Source of the DNA: Phallus indusiatus | Taxonomy: Eukaryota; Basidiomycota; Agaricomycetes; Phallales; Phallaceae | Length of the DNA stretch: 64,000 nt | Assembly (NCBI GenBank): GCA_027605045.1 | Contig: JAQFWX010000023.1 | Coordinates: forward strand, 372,001-436,000 | Reading direction: 5' to 3' | Part shown: in pieces, positions 23,233 to 37,500 of the stretch | Layout: each line of letters opens with the position of its first letter | Position numbering within the stretch: position 1 is the first letter of the stretch | Notes under the pieces: generated by a model | What the model saw: the letters and a program-made list of their open reading frames with translations, nothing else | What the model was told of the DNA's origin: nothing | Database searches by the model: none | Program-made: the position numbers and the translations under genes

Positions 23233-26200
23233 TTCCTGCGGCTCTTTATTGCCTGCACCTCCCTCTAGAGCCCTGTTCCGAGCGTTAATACTTGCTTGTG
23301 CATGTAGAAAGGGGGACAAAACATGTGAGCTTATGACGGTCCAAGGACATGGATGGAGTTTGGGTAAGAAGAATGGGACTAGTGCCAGTGTCCGAGCGAG
23401 ACAAAGCCAATTGGGGGGGTTTCACATAGGACAAACTCACATCTGAATTCCATCTGAACTCGTCTGATAACTCAATTATAACCTAGAGTTTCACCACGAG
23501 CTCAAGAGGGAGTTATCCGTCGAATTTAAAGCGAATTTAGAGCGAGTTCACCTAAATGAAACCCCTTATTTTCGTGTGAACTTGAACCTCAGGCTGCCAG
23601 TGAGTCAAAGAAACCATTCTGTTCCAATTCTTTTTTCGCTGCTTGCATGTGCTTTTCGTTTTGGTGAGCCCAAATTTTCTGCTAAAAGTTTACGACAACG
23701 ACGGCTACTTGGCAGTATTTAGAAAACGGACCTGAACTTTCCGAATGCTGACCTGGACACATGATTTTCTTCACTGCTCTTGGTAGAAAGATCTTGCCCC
23801 GTATATTCTAGTGACTTGGAACGATTCTGAAAGCCAGAAAGCTTAAGAAAAAAACAAGGGGATCGAAAAGAAGGTTTCGGGCGAGTGAAATTGCCATATA
23901 CTTCAAGTAAGTAAATAGCTCACCGGCAAATAAGGTAGCACATGCTTATTATGCCAGTTTTTTTTTGTGCGATCAGATGGCGTATCGATAGCAATAAGCT
24001 TTTTCATTTACTATTATCCGCTTCAGTATAATCCGATGCTATTGCTGTCCATGCGGAACACTGAACGTCTATTTATCGATCATAAAACAGCACTGCCACT
24101 CAGGCTGAAGACGGCGTTGTCCATGAGTCCATGGCCTGAAGGTTATATTTTTTGTGTGGGCTTACGTGCTACTCTTGGAAAAAATGCCACAGAATTCTCT
24201 AATCTAGATTGAACAACAGACTCGTACTACCTTGACAGAGGCTGCGGACGGAAAAGATCGGTACAGTGATCAGCACAATCATAGGCTCATAAAACAGCCA
24301 GATCCGGATCGATTCAGAGGTAAAAAAAAAAAAGAGATACTTCCTTAATTCCGGTCAAAAGAATCTACCAGAAGCACACAAACTCGTTGACAGATAACTT
24401 GTAAGATAAGCAGTCCGATTAAACCGAGCCGTACAGCCTGAGTGGTGATTTCCTGCCAGAGTTTAATACCTCGCTAAATTGGACTATAGGTGGAGGGATC
24501 TTCCCTCGCATGTCAGCCCGAAGTTCCTTAAAAATGGCTTGTGAAGAATGTGATTTAAAAATCTTATCTCCGATTCGCCCGAAGTTTCTAAATCATTCTA
24601 CCCATCGTTATTTCATCGATGGGAGAACGGGGAAATTTTCTTTCCAGTTCCATCCTTTGCAGCCTGTAGTAAGAAAAGAGTCAAGTCAGGTACCTTTTTT
24701 TTTCGGGGAAAACCCGAATGCGGATCTAGAAGGTGACAGTAATTTCATAAGACGGCGACCCACTGGCAAAATGCGTTTGCAATTTTTTTTTGTCGAGGTA
24801 CTTTCTTATTCGCGCAACGTATAAGTTATAAACACGGCTTGATCGATTATAACTATTGAAGGGTGCCGATCCAGGGAGATATAAAATCCACACAAAGTCG
24901 CATCTTCTCTGTAAACTTTCGGCAACTTCCTTGTTATCAAATTCAACGGGAAGATGCCACAGGCCCACAAAATAAATAAAAAAAATAGGTCGTTTTATTC
25001 CCTACAGATTGTTTCAACTTTAAAACCCCCCACCGGATCTCATCGGATTAGCCTACCCGTTATTCGTCTGTTCTTTTCAGGGGGAGAAAAGAGAGAAACG
25101 ACGCTTCAAGAAAAAAAAGAAGAGTTTGATATGTAGACACGCGAGCAATTACCACTGTAGTGCCGCCTGCCAGTGACATATGTAGTACAGCTATCCATAT
25201 CTGATATTGCTACATAGTTAGTACATATCAGGGAATTTCCATTATTCCTTGTTGATGAAGAAAAATAAAATAAAATAAAATAAAATAAATTCGGGGGTTT
25301 CCTGGCCGTACCTGCGAATCTGTTAGAGAAGGCAGTGCACTGGCAGATGCAAGAGAATTTTCAAAATCGCTTGCTGCTCATTATTTAGATCTGATCATCA
25401 CGCATGTGGATTTTTCTGCAGAGTGCTACCCGTCCTATAAATGAAAAGTGAAGGTACATATATAATACAGAGGAGGTAACACGGCATACTTGGCATTGGA
25501 TCGGCATCTAAGTTTCCGAGAATTTCGCTTTGTAGGTACATATATGTATGTTTCTTAAACTAAATAATAATCCAATTAGCGAATCGTGTTTCGAAACTTG
25601 GCAAATATTTCATGCTTACGACTCGCGGCTGTTTAGAACATCCAGTATTGTCTGTTCATCATTCTTCCAATCCGTGTCAACAAATCCGCAGTTTTAATTT
25701 GAGGTTAAGTGTGGAACATCTAAGAAGCTTCCCTTTTAGCCTTCAGAAATCTGGCTTTTTGTCGAAGAAGAAGAAGAAAGAAAGAATAAGAAGGTTGATT
25801 GGAGCCAAGAATCGGGAAACATGTGTGTTAAGTTACCAGTATGTACAATGATACAGAGACCGATGGTCCGTATATTCTTCAAAGAAGTTGGCTGAAACAG
25901 ATGCTTATTTCCTTTTGTAGTCAACCTAGTTAATCTGTGGAAAAATCGTACGACGAACCTTTTAATACGCTGTTCCATACATGTCATACGGCCCGCCGCA
26001 TCATGATCATGGCTTTCCTTGTTTGTGGGACGACAGCACAGCCACAGGCCTGAGGAGTGATGAAAATGCCAGAAAGGTCTAACAGTTGCGCCCATACATG
26101 ATGCATGATCATCGAGAGCCAGATATCAACTGGCTTTTGTCACGTTCACTCTATCCACCCCATTGGGGCGAAGCCATACTTTGGAGCTCGAGCTTGAACT

Positions 26201-28347
26201 TTGAGGCAAGTCGGAAAAGAACCCAAAAAAGACGTTTGGTTTAGTTTGAATTTAGGTAATAGGAAGGATGATCGGCATCTATATAACTTTAGGTTTAGAA
26301 GCTGTTTCTTATCATGCAATTAGACTGACGGTCTTAAAATAGGTTGAACGATGCAGGACATGCAAGGTACCACCACCCACTGTCAAGCATGTCAAGTTTG
26401 AACGGACGGTACATCGGACGCCGAAAGTCTAAAATTATAGCTTGTAGACATGACATTTCCACACACAGCATTTTATTTTTTTTTAGAAAAAAGGGCGCAA
26501 GTTCTAGAAATGATCCTGAAAACCTCTGGTTATTATCAAACAACAAGAATTGCAAAAAGAGCTGATGCACACGTGGCTTTCCAAGTCTAAGATTGGTAAA
26601 TCAGTTTGCATGACGACCTAAAACCCTTTTGGAGAGCCAAAATTTAGATGGAATGTGGTTAATTATCCGAGATATGGATCAAAATCGAGCAGAGGTTTAA
26701 GTGTAGCTTCCAGATCATCTGCACTTGTGACCAGGTTAGTAGATTCAAATGACTAAAAGAGAACGGACAGAAGACACGAACTCACAATGCAGAATCAGTT
26801 AAATTCAATGAACCGGTCCGTGTTTTACGAATACTATAAGTGTGTCTATAAGGAGTCGACGGTTCAATGCATAAGAATAGGAAACTGAGATAAAGCACCA
26901 GTTGAGAATCTCCGCAGAGCACCATAAATACATAAATATACACATACATGCTTTTGCCCGGGCGTTCTAGCGTTCTGAGATGATACTGAATACATTGAGC
27001 TCAGTTTAAACGAAGTTAAGTCTTTAAATCGGCGATGAACTGTAATTGAGATCCAGCCGAACTCCCAGCCACCGATAACAATGAAAGCCGGACTACCTCA
27101 ATTAACCAAAACCGAATAGTGAATGAATTACTAATGAGTGAATAAGTTTCAGTTCACCGTCGACGACATGAAATTTCCCGAGTAACTATACCTAATATAA
27201 CTAGGCATCTTTGCTTGAACAACTTATCAACAGAATTGGGAGGCCAAACAAAGCGAAGAGAATTCCGTGTGTTGAAGGATTTAGTCAAAGTCTTCGCGAA
27301 AAATTCCATGGTTGGGAAGATGAAAAAAACCGACGGACTAGGACTGATTGTTCGTTCCCGCGGAAATATGGAATCGCCTAAGCATAAGCAGAAATAGGGT
27401 TAGAGTATAAGGCTTCTTCTTTTTCCTGTTTATCGCGCATGCCAAACGCGAACGCGTATAGAATACACAACTGAAATGCCAAGGTGTGTGAGGGGTGCGC
27501 CGTGGGGAGAATCTTGAGAAAATGAATGACACATGGTTATTTACCGAGATGGTTGATGATGATATTTCTAAAGTTCGCCAATTCTGGAGAAGTAAGAGTG
27601 TGTGTGTGATACAAAGGAGTCGAGTGAATAAAGGAATATTCCACCCCCGATCGCGTGGACAAAAGCATCACAGTGCTATCCTTGCAAGCGGGAAAGACGT
27701 TGGGTTAAGCGTAATGGATCAAGAAGGCCGGTTCTGATGTTTTATTGCTCTCGAAAATAAGGTTAAAAGTCGTATGTATTGGGACATATTAGCCATTTGA
27801 ATTATAAGCGCGTCAGCGATCCGGGAGTAGCCCTCGACTTTTCTGCGTCGACAACGGTTCAAGATATGGCCCAATCATAAGAGAGAGATCGATTATAAAA
27901 ATATCATGCGGGATGACAAGTACGCCCTCATGTAATGAAATTTCGTGGGTAGTCGGAGGAAGACGATCTATTCTTTCGTTGAACAGAGGTTGTTGTTGTT
28001 AGACTGCTTAGCACAGTCGGGCACTCCGTGTGTACGTGGTATCTCGGACCTCGGAAAAGAAAGGAAGTGTCAAGCGAGATTCCAAAACATTAATCCGTTG
28101 CGTCATTTTTTCCCCCTCTAATTCGGATGAGAGAACCTTTTAAAGTTTTTGGACGTTGTGTATATGTTGTGTAGCAGAGAGAAATAACGCGCGAGAGCAA
28201 GGCTGTGTTTCGCCAGCCTCCGAGAGTCCGAGTCAATCGCAGTGTCACGCCGCGGGTCACATTCGTCGCTGCTACTATTACGGCTTGCCCCGTCCGCCAG
28301 TGTCACAGTGCAGGCATTAACAGTTCAACAGACCACTGGCAGTCCTT
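23233..28347. other. gene-poor region, right part
   Basis: About 5 kb in which I found no protein family, tRNA or transposase. Only short frames of biased composition occur. A pentanucleotide microsatellite lies at 25261-25290. The last 200 bp probably hold the promoter of the gelsolin-like gene. Confidence 0.4.
25261..25290. repeat. (AAAAT)n microsatellite
   Basis: Five to six uninterrupted copies of AAAAT. Confidence 0.9.
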
Positions 28348-30215
28348 ATGGCTCACCTTACCAAAATGCAACGGTACAACATCGAAGACTCGAATATCGC
28401 TTTACTCGGATCAGATGTAAGGAACATTCCGCAGGCGCTGTTCAAAATACCCTTCCATTCAAAGCTGATATAATGCGAATTATTTATTCAGATTGAGAAA
28501 CGGGTTCGGGAACATGCTGGCGACAAGGAGCCCGCTTGGGAGGATGCCGGGAAAGAGGTATCCACGCAAATATGGAGAATAGAACACTTCAAGGTTGTGC
28601 CCTGGCCGAAGGAACGCTATGGCACTTTTTACAACGGGGATTCGTATATTGTCCTTCATGTAAGCTCATTACCCACCGCTTGATTCCTCTCGCAAAACAA
28701 AAAAGGAGGTTAATAAGTGGTTCAGACGTACAAGGAAGATCCTAATTCCAATGAATTGTTTTACAATCTGCATTTCTGGCTTGGGGAAGAAACAACCCAG
28801 GACGAAGCAGGAACTGCGGCGTATAAGACCGTGGAACTAGACGATCGTAAGTGAAAATAATCAAAAATAATAAAATAATAAAAACAATGCACTTCATTTG
28901 TCCTCTTTGAAAGGGGACTGCTGATCTGCACGAACTTTTCTGAATAATTTACTTTTTAATTTGCTGATGAGCACCCTCATAGACCTCCACGGTCTGGCTG
29001 TACAATATCGAGAAGTCCAAGGACATGAATCCCCGCAGTTTGCTTTGTATTTCAGCCACTTTACGACCTTACATGGCGGGGTATCCACTGGTTTCCATCA
29101 CATTACCGCCTTGCCTCCTCCAGATCTTCACAAGTTATATCACATCAAGGCTGTCGCTTCAGACGGTGATAATAACCATCATCATGGCGGTCAATTGATA
29201 ATACGCCAGGTGAGTCATCACCGTACAAAGATTATGAAAAGCAGTGCACACGCACACACACACTTGCACACGCTACATACACACATACACACACATAAAA
29301 AAAGAGGTGACATTGTTTCTGATTGGGAAATATTTTTTGCGCGCATGTGCGTTTGTTTCATTTCCAGGTTCGACTTGACGCGGAGAGCGTGAGGCAAACC
29401 AATAACGCAGTATCGGGGGGTGGTGGTGTTCTTGTCCTCGATAAGGGCTCTCATATTTGGCAGTTCAATAGAAAAAACAGTGCTGGAAGAGAACGGTTTA
29501 AGGCTGCTGAGTATGTGAGAAGTATGGTGGAAGAAAGGCAGACACATAATCAATTTGAGCCTATAGGTATGTGTCATGACATTATTAAACGTAATAATCC
29601 CGAAATTACTTAACACCCACCACTATCGTGCACGTGTAACAATAGACGTTCGTGTGTGTGGTATGTATATGAGTCATTATTATTATTATTATTATGGATT
29701 GGAAGCACGATACTTACCGCTTATAAAAAACAACAACCATTGTCTCTGTTATAGATGAAGGGGAAAGTGGAACAAGTCTTTTCCTGGAGGAACTCGGGCT
29801 TGGAATAGATGACGTGTCCACCACTGCGTCTGGGACGGTCTCCAATTTGTCGTCATCATCGTCACAAAAAGAGGAATCTCCTTCTGGATCTAGGACGGGA
29901 CCTACTATTTATCGAGTCTCAGACGCGACTGGAGCGTTGACGGTAACGCCAGTACGATCGGACCCGCCGACGCGTCTTTCAGATCTGGAATCCTCGGATA
30001 TTTACTTGGTTGATGATACGGAGAACTGGAAAGAAGGGCCTGTTGTTTATGTGTGGATCGGGAAGAAGGCTGATGGGAGGGAACGACGAATCGGGATGGA
30101 GATTGCACAAAGGTATTTGCATAGGAAAGAGAATACCCAAGCAATGAGGACGAGTGTAGTGAAAGTCATCGAGGGAAGGGAAAGCAATGCACTTTTGAGA
30201 GCGTTGAAGGGGTGA
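28348..30215 (+). CDS. gelsolin/severin-type actin-binding protein
   Basis: Six exons (28348-28416, 28492-28659, 28726-28846, 28983-29209, 29368-29566, 29755-30215) encode 414 aa. The first gelsolin repeat reads QIWRIEHFKVVPWP, GTFYNGDSYIVLH and FWLGEETTQDEAG, then VQYREVQGHESPQF, the classic calcium/actin segment. A second repeat contains VLVLDKGSHIWQFNRKNSAG, followed by GESGTSLFLEELG. The third contains YRVSDATG, DIYLVDD and VVYVWIGKKADGRERR. Three repeats and about 400 aa fit severin/fragmin-like proteins, which sever or cap actin filaments under calcium control in the cytosol. A Ser-rich linker (about residues 280-300) separates repeats 2 and 3. The start was chosen by its phase and the family-like opening AHLTKMQRYNIEDSNIALLG. 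Confidence 0.88.
29676..29695. repeat. (ATT)n microsatellite in an intron
   Basis: A short run of ATT triplets within the last intron of the gelsolin-like gene. A CA-rich tract lies in the preceding intron (about 29247-29300). Confidence 0.85.
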
Positions 30216-31475
30216 GGGTGAGGCAGTGGGTGGGAAGGCTTTTTAAATTATTAATGTGAGCATGAGGCTGAGGACGGAAAAGAAGTTCGGTGGTATATTT
30301 TGTTGGTGGTGATGTGTGTTTGAATTTCCATGTAGGAAAGAGAGCATGCATGATTCAGCCATAATTGTAATGATAATAGTAATAAATCTGTAGAATGAAT
30401 GGTGCTATTGACGATGAAAAGAAAGAGAGAAAATTGCTTGGCCTTCATCTCCGATGTCCGAAGGGAAGAAAGGCAAGAGATGAGGAGAATAGCCCTAGCC
30501 ATAACGAGGAGACAGAACACCTTCGAGAGCTCTTGAGCGGGGTATTGTTTTGGACTGGCCATAGACTATCTGAGCGAGGAGAAGATTATTCTTTTTTTCT
30601 TTTTTCATATTTTGTTATTATTGTTATCTTTGTCCCTGGGGGTAGTGTCTGTACCGCAGATCGGTCTCTGGAGCGTCCCTGCAGCAAGGGGATAAATACG
30701 GAACTGTTTTCGGGGCCATATCTGTAGAGAAACGTTTCTGGACTCAATCTCTTATCATCTTGTCTGATTTTTTAAATAGTATCACGGTGGGCCCTGCTGA
30801 CCGGATCAGCATGAAGAGAGCGTCCGATCTGAACAAAGACAATATAACACGCACCTGTCATTTCTTTTTTATTTTCCATTTCCTGGAAAGCTAAAGCTAG
30901 TTAAGAAATCCCACATAAGCGGATATTAAAGAATGCGGCTTTGTGGCAAAAATCTCATAACGCGGGGAGGTGTTTGTGATTACTTTTCAGTATGAGATTA
31001 TGATTAACACGCGGGGTTTGAATTGTGACGGCTTAGCCGAGGCAAAATGCGGGGAGAACGTCCGACCTGCCAAAGCTGACCTGACCTCGAGCCATCCCAT
31101 CCCCCTCGTCCCCAAACGATCTCCTTCGCTCCTTTTCCTCTCTTTCTCGCTCTCCTTTCTCTTCTTTATTCCTTTCGGTTAATTCTCTTCCTTACTTACT
31201 CTTATCATTAACACACTTTCTCTTGTCTTGTCTTTATAAAGCCGATCTAGAAACAGCGCCTTCAGCTCATCCCATTAGGTACTAAATTGTACCAACTCGC
31301 TTCATCCTCGCCTCAGCTGACGTTTTCAACGCCACAGTGTTCTCTTTTTCTTTGTCTTTCTGCCTTCAACCTGCTGCACCGGACTTTTTTAGACTCCCAC
31401 AGCTCTCATATTTCCATAGATTTTTCTCTTTAGACTCTCTCTTCTCTCTTCTCTTTCTCTCTCTGTCTTTCTACT
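30216..31475. other. intergenic region before the Mig1-like gene
   Basis: No gene is supported. The last 300 bp are strongly CT-rich on the plus strand, typical of a core promoter and 5' leader of a well-expressed fungal gene. Confidence 0.45.
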
Positions 31476-34400
31476 ATGAGCAACATCACCGACAATACTC
31501 AGCAAGCCACTGGATCAGAGAAAACCTCTATACGTCCTTACAAATGTCCTTATCCATTTTGCGGTCGCGCTTTTGCCAGACTAGAACACCAGGTATGCCT
31601 CCTGTCTATCAACTGGCACCAATCAATCTCACCTCCAACAGACCCGCCACATTCGAACACACACAGGAGAACGTCCAGTGAGTCTCCCATCGAGAATAAC
31701 GCCACTCTCTTATTTTTTTTACTATCTTTAGTTTGCTTGCAACTATCCCGGATGCGAAAAAAAATTCTCTCGGAGTGATGAATTGACACGGCACAGCCGA
31801 ATTCACGGCGCCGATAAGAATGCGAGACGGGAAAGAAAAGAAAGAGAATGCCACGGCGATGATTGGGACCTTGGCTTCTATCATACAGACGATCGTTACA
31901 GGAAAAGACCAAAAAATCCCCCCGGGGAAGACGACGTACGTTGAATTCGAACCAACCCTCCGGGATCAATTTCAAATCTTTTCCTTCTCATCACTGTTAT
32001 TTTCTTTTTTTTTTTCAAAATATCTAGGTCGATTACATGTATAACCATGCTTTTTACTATCCCTCTCCCAGCGTCGGTTCTCCCTCTTTGGATCCTCTAG
32101 CCGACCTGCAGGAACTCGAACTCGCTGAAGCTCGAAGACGCGCAGAATATGAACAACGACACGCTGCTCTCCTTCGTAATGCTAGCAGGTCTCTCAGTTT
32201 AGGCAAGGCGCGTTTGAGCAAGAGCGCAGGTACAAGTCCTGTCATGGCGCCTATTGGCTACTCGGTGCTTCTCCCTCCAGAAGATCTGTCTCTGCCTCCG
32301 TCTGCCTCTGCCTCACCTCATTCAACTAAACCTCCTACTTTCCTACCCATATCCGTGAGTAGTAATAGCGGTCCGTGCTATTTGGAAAATACCGTTACTA
32401 CTGCGACTACTACCTCATCTGGTGTCCCTTTCTCGCCCCCCGTTTGCCATCATGAAGAATGCCACAAATCATTTCGTAAAGCCCTGAAAGCGTCCCGTCG
32501 ATATTCCGGTCCCGCGCTAGCTCCAGTTCCACCTCTCACACTGGATCATGTTTCCGGTTCACCCCCGACAGGAAATAGCACTAGTCCTCCCACCCGATAC
32601 ACAACAGCCGCTACCAATCACGCCAGCGGCCGTCAAGGTGTCATTTCTCAGCCCTCTCCCAGTTCATTTTCACATCAGCATGGCTATTTCCCTTATTTCA
32701 AACCTTCCCTGGTAACGACTGACAAAGACCGAGACTCCTATACGGATTATCATTCCATCTCACAGGGAGCCTCTCCATCCCTACCCCATGGAGATAGCTT
32801 TTATGGTCCCTCTCAGATATCTTTTGAGCGTGGTCTGTCATCCTCATCGTCTGGTAACTATCCCCCACATCAGCACATTACTCCATCGGCATCCCCGTTC
32901 CTTCGGCCTCTGCAAACTCTCGGCTTAACAAGCCCTTCTGACAGTCCTATTTTGGGTGGACAAAACGCCCTGCATATGATGATATCCGACTCTCCTACGA
33001 TGGAAGAAGACGCAGATGAAAGCGAGGACGCGGACGCGGATATCATCATGGAATCACGTAACAGTAACAGCACGAGCGGCTTTCGCCGCGTGTCCGAGGT
33101 CCAGCAACAGCAACATCAGCAACAGCAACAACAACAAGCAGGAGCCAAACGCAGAGATTCCAATTCTACCGTTACGCAACACGATTTTCCCAGACCCCCC
33201 GGAGCTATTACTACTTCTACTAGTAGTACCGCTACTAGTCTGAAATCAATGCACGGACTTCCTCACGTTAAATCCGAGTCTACTCCTGCTTCTCCGACTT
33301 GGCGGTATCGCCCTCGGATAAGCACTAGTGGAGGAGGAAGCGGAGGAGGAGGGAACAATAATACAAGCCAAGGCTGGAGCGGTGGTTCGGATAGCAACGG
33401 AACGTCTTCTCCTCCGCCGTTGGAGGTCGGCCTGTCAGCTACAGCCCCTCTGTCTTCGCCTCCGTCGCCTTCGATGTATTCCCATTCTAATGGCTATCAT
33501 CATAACTATAGGCGAAGTGGTAGCCACCATCATCATCAGAGTTTTAATCACTTGGCTCATTCTGTGCGCATGGCATTTACGACACATAATAACCGTATCG
33601 ATTCGTCATCATCGCCATCCAAGGCTAATCATAATAGTGGCGGTGGACAACCGCAGCAACAGCAATCGCACGTTGCTGATACGAGTAGTAGCAGTAGTCC
33701 CGGTGCCACTACTGTTACTAGTGCTAGTGGCTATACGCACGTGCCCGGGCTGCTTCATCATTCCCATTCGCACCATCACTTGACTAGCTCCTCCTCTTTG
33801 TCGTCTTCGCATCATCATCATCAATATCATCCCCACCATAGACGCACTACGCCTCCTTCCTCATCGAGTAGTAGCAGCACATTGCACACGCCTCCTCCAC
33901 CCGCTGCACCGTCCGTTACCGCCGTTCCAGCTGCTGCGCCAGTAAGCGGAGTAGGAGGAGGGAGTGGACAGTACTTCTCGTTTCCTTATTCGCATCCGCC
34001 TTCGCGAGCGGGATCACCTCCGATTATGCTTCCGCCTTTATCAAGCTCTACCCCGCATTCAGCTGCGACTACTATATCATCCAGGGCTCCTTCGCCCTCA
34101 GGGTACAATAGCATCATTTTGCCACCCTTGAAAGTCCAGAATCAGCATAGCTATCATCATCACGGTCATCACGGGAGCGGCGGTGAATGTAGTGATCCCC
34201 ATTATCATCTCCTTCAGCAACAGAATAAGCATCATCATTTTAAAGGTGGTCCGATGCACGGGTCTGTCGGTGCTCCACCACTTAGTTTAGACGAGACTAC
34301 TACGACTACTGCTATTTCGATGTCCAACGGCGGAATGAAGACGGATGGAATGGACGACATGTCCATGTCCTCGGTGATATCGATACCGCAGCACGATCTC

Positions 34401-34532
34401 CGTCATCGAGGAGGAGGCGAACTATCAATCGCTACTACTGCTGACACTTGTGGTAATGGTGTTGAGGAAAATGTGGGCGAGCGTATCAAGTTACCGGGCT
34501 TTTCTGAGATTATCCGCGTTACGGAGCCGTAA
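31476..34532 (+). CDS. Mig1/CreA-type C2H2 zinc-finger transcription factor
   Basis: Four exons (31476-31592, 31642-31677, 31732-31935, 32028-34532) encode 953 aa. Two adjacent C2H2 fingers lie near the N-terminus: [30 protein letters not shown] and [25 protein letters not shown]. The [15 protein letters not shown] linker is diagnostic of the Mig1/CreA glucose-repression family, which binds GC-rich promoter sites. A basic patch follows ([11 protein letters not shown]). The remaining 800 residues are low complexity: poly-Gln, poly-His, Ser runs, an acidic run [13 protein letters not shown], and a C-terminal [10 protein letters not shown] motif that recurs in the next gene. The intron after RLEHQ is at the same codon as in the neighbouring paralogue. 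Which carbon-source genes it controls cannot be read here. Confidence 0.88.
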
Positions 34533-37500
34533 CTACATACACCCAGTTACCGGACATACATGTGCGTGAAAACGTTTATATTTATATATATACATGCACT
34601 GCTGGATTTGTGTGTGTATGGATGGATGTATTACGGGGAATATGGAAGAGCGAGATGGGAATGGAGAAAAGACCCTTGGGGTTTTGCAGTCGCAGTCGCA
34701 TTCACAAAAGAAGGAAATGAATTATCAACTTAATTTTCTCTCTTTTTTTCTTTCTTATTCGGTTTCTGCTCGAATCTATTCAATTTTTTTAAACTCTTCA
34801 TCCCCTCTCTTTTTCATCGATGATGTCCTCCGTTCTTCGCAGCCAAGGCGTTCCAGACCCTTGATTCAATCTGCCCTTTTTAGGCCAACCCTTGGCTTTC
34901 TTTGATTCCTATCTCTTTCGTTCTCTTTTATTCATTTACTTAGATGATTTATTATTGTCATTTTTAAATTGTGTCTGTACTCTTTTGATGCTATTTTTCT
35001 ACCACTACCACATTTGTGTTCATCTCGTGTTCCTCTCTTTTTTGAGACTATAATATCCGCTGATTATAATCATCTTGTTAGCTATCTTTCTATCTCTCTG
35101 CTCTTTCCTATCTTCGCCTATAATGTAGTTTCCCCTCTCATTATTCGTCTTCTTGGCCCCTCCCGTTTCTCTCATCTTGCTGTTAAACTTTTTGTTGTTG
35201 CTCTTTCATCGATGATACATTATATCTCTCTCCCCCACAACTCATATTAGATCTTGACCTCAAACCTCAATCTATTATTTTTTCTTAGATCGCACATCTA
35301 CCGGAAATGTATATATTTAAATAACATAGCAATGAGACAACCACAACAACTGACCCAAAAAACCCAAGCCGGAAGCGCTCGTTGGTTTCGGAGGTTAAGT
35401 CCTAAATGTTCAAAAAAAGCAAAGATCTCGGAGATACATACATATATGGACAAGAAATCAAATCGCGTTGTTGTAGTTACTTGAGGACAAATTGGGCCAT
35501 GATCTAGAGTCCGCAGAGGGAAGACCGACGGCAGAAAGCTGTGTTCGTAGTGGACGGGTTTGATTCAGGCACACCGCTTCACAGAAGTGCAACGCAACGT
35601 TATATACATATGTATTATGACGCTAAAATCTTTTCGTAATTGACGTTATTCCTTGAGACACTCAAACTCTATGTAAATTTCCGAGGTCAAAAAATTGTAT
35701 ACACATATGAATTGAGTTTTTTTTTTATGAATTTGAGCGGGATTAGTGGGATATCCGACCGAAGAGCGAAAGAATTCAAATACTATTTAGTATACAGAGC
35801 CACGTTATTCTACATTATTTCGCTGCATGCACACGTCCAAAAAAATGTTAAAAGCCAAAAATTCTAGGCCCTTGTTATGCTCCGTGCTGATCAGTCTTTT
35901 TGTGAATTTGGATTATATAGGTGTATATGTACGTATATACCCAAAAACAGTTCGGAACTGCTAAATTTATATATACAAATACAAATATAAGGCATGATCG
36001 TTTAAGCTCTTCTTCTTGACGATGTAACGATAGCCGGTGTGGGGGAGAAAAAGAGGAACCAGTGTCAACTGGTCGTCGGACGGGGGTAAGATCCCGTCGG
36101 ACACTGGCCTTCCTAAAAGGTCAAATTAGTGAAGAGGTCCTAGGATCACATGCGCGCGCACAAGAAAGAAAAGAATATAAATTTTTTTTTTCATTGTTTT
36201 GAGTTCAATTATTTTTAGTTTACCTTTTTTTCCATGAGGAGCTCCATGGGCTCCAAAGGCTGTCTTTTCTACGTGCTCGCGTACATGTATTTCCTCCGAA
36301 GATTTTTCACGCTCCCGTATACGCGTTTTCCATCCACGGCGGCGGTGCGACGGCGTAAGCAGCTAGATTTAGTCTAGTTCATTTTTTTTTCCTTATGTTT
36401 TATGTGGACTTAGCGTAACTACACAGACATCTCCTGTAAGAGACTAATGCACCCTGATTCAAAACTTTAGACGGCGATCAGTTGACGGATTTCCACGTGA
36501 GAGCCGCGTGGTTTTGTCTTATACTGCATCTGAGATTCATTGTATTTCGTCATCGGGTACGTACTGACGTCTTTTTTTCTTCTTTTTTTTTTCCTTTTCA
36601 CTTCCCCTCCTCTGAGCGCCTGCCCGCTTTTGTTGCGAGGCCAGAACGCCCAGCCCGAATCAGAACCAGGTGCCTAACAGATATTTTTAAGATTATTGGA
36701 AAGACAACGACGCCGTACATGATATTTTATATATAAACATACCATCGTTGTGTTAATTGTCATGGCTGTCTCAATTCACCGAAACTCTTTGTGCCGGATT
36801 GTTTCGCTTGTCAAGAGGAGTATGGTATTGTATTGTCTCGTCTTACCAGTTGCCAGTTGCTTAGTGCCTACGGTAGGGTAACGCCAAAACCTTAAAAGAA
36901 AATAAAAAGAGAAAAGCCTCGCAAGTACTATATGGACGTTGGGCCACGGATCGGGAGCTCGCCAACTCGAGGTGACTTGCGCATAGATTATGAGCACAGA
37001 TTTCATGCCACGGTATTCAGAATTTTTAGGGGAATATATAATATATATCTCGTATTACTCAGCACCGCCGAAACGAACGAAAAGCTTTTTTTGCGGTCGG
37101 GTCGTTATTTTCTCGCTTGATACACAAAATCAGGTTCAGCTGGTTCAAAAAATTATTATAAAAAAATTATTCACAGATTACATAAAACTGAGGAACAAAA
37201 CAAAACGCTATATTCTGGCCAAACAAAATGGGGGTGAAAGTTGAGATGATTTTTTGGCGTACAAGGGTCTGATCAGTGACCAAAGAGTTTTGTTTGCTGT
37301 TTAATCGATTCCCTTCCTTCCTTTTCTCACCTTAAAATAAAGAGAAAAGAGTTTAGACCAGAACTGTGGTTGTAGTGTCGGAAAGATAGATCGGAGCCTC
37401 AATCTTCCTATCATGAAGCATCTATGCGACCAGTCACAAAACGCAGGGGTATGCACGGACATCGCCGGTATGGGTATCCCTTTTACTACCTTTCTGTTGC

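Noticed and set aside
29247..29300. CA-rich tract considered as a CRISPR-like or regulatory repeat
   Set aside because: Simple dinucleotide repeat within an intron; CRISPR arrays are not expected in fungi.
33016..33839. Several alternative frames inside the low-complexity part of the Mig1-like gene
   Set aside because: They arise from trinucleotide repeats coding for Gln, His and Ser in the real frame.
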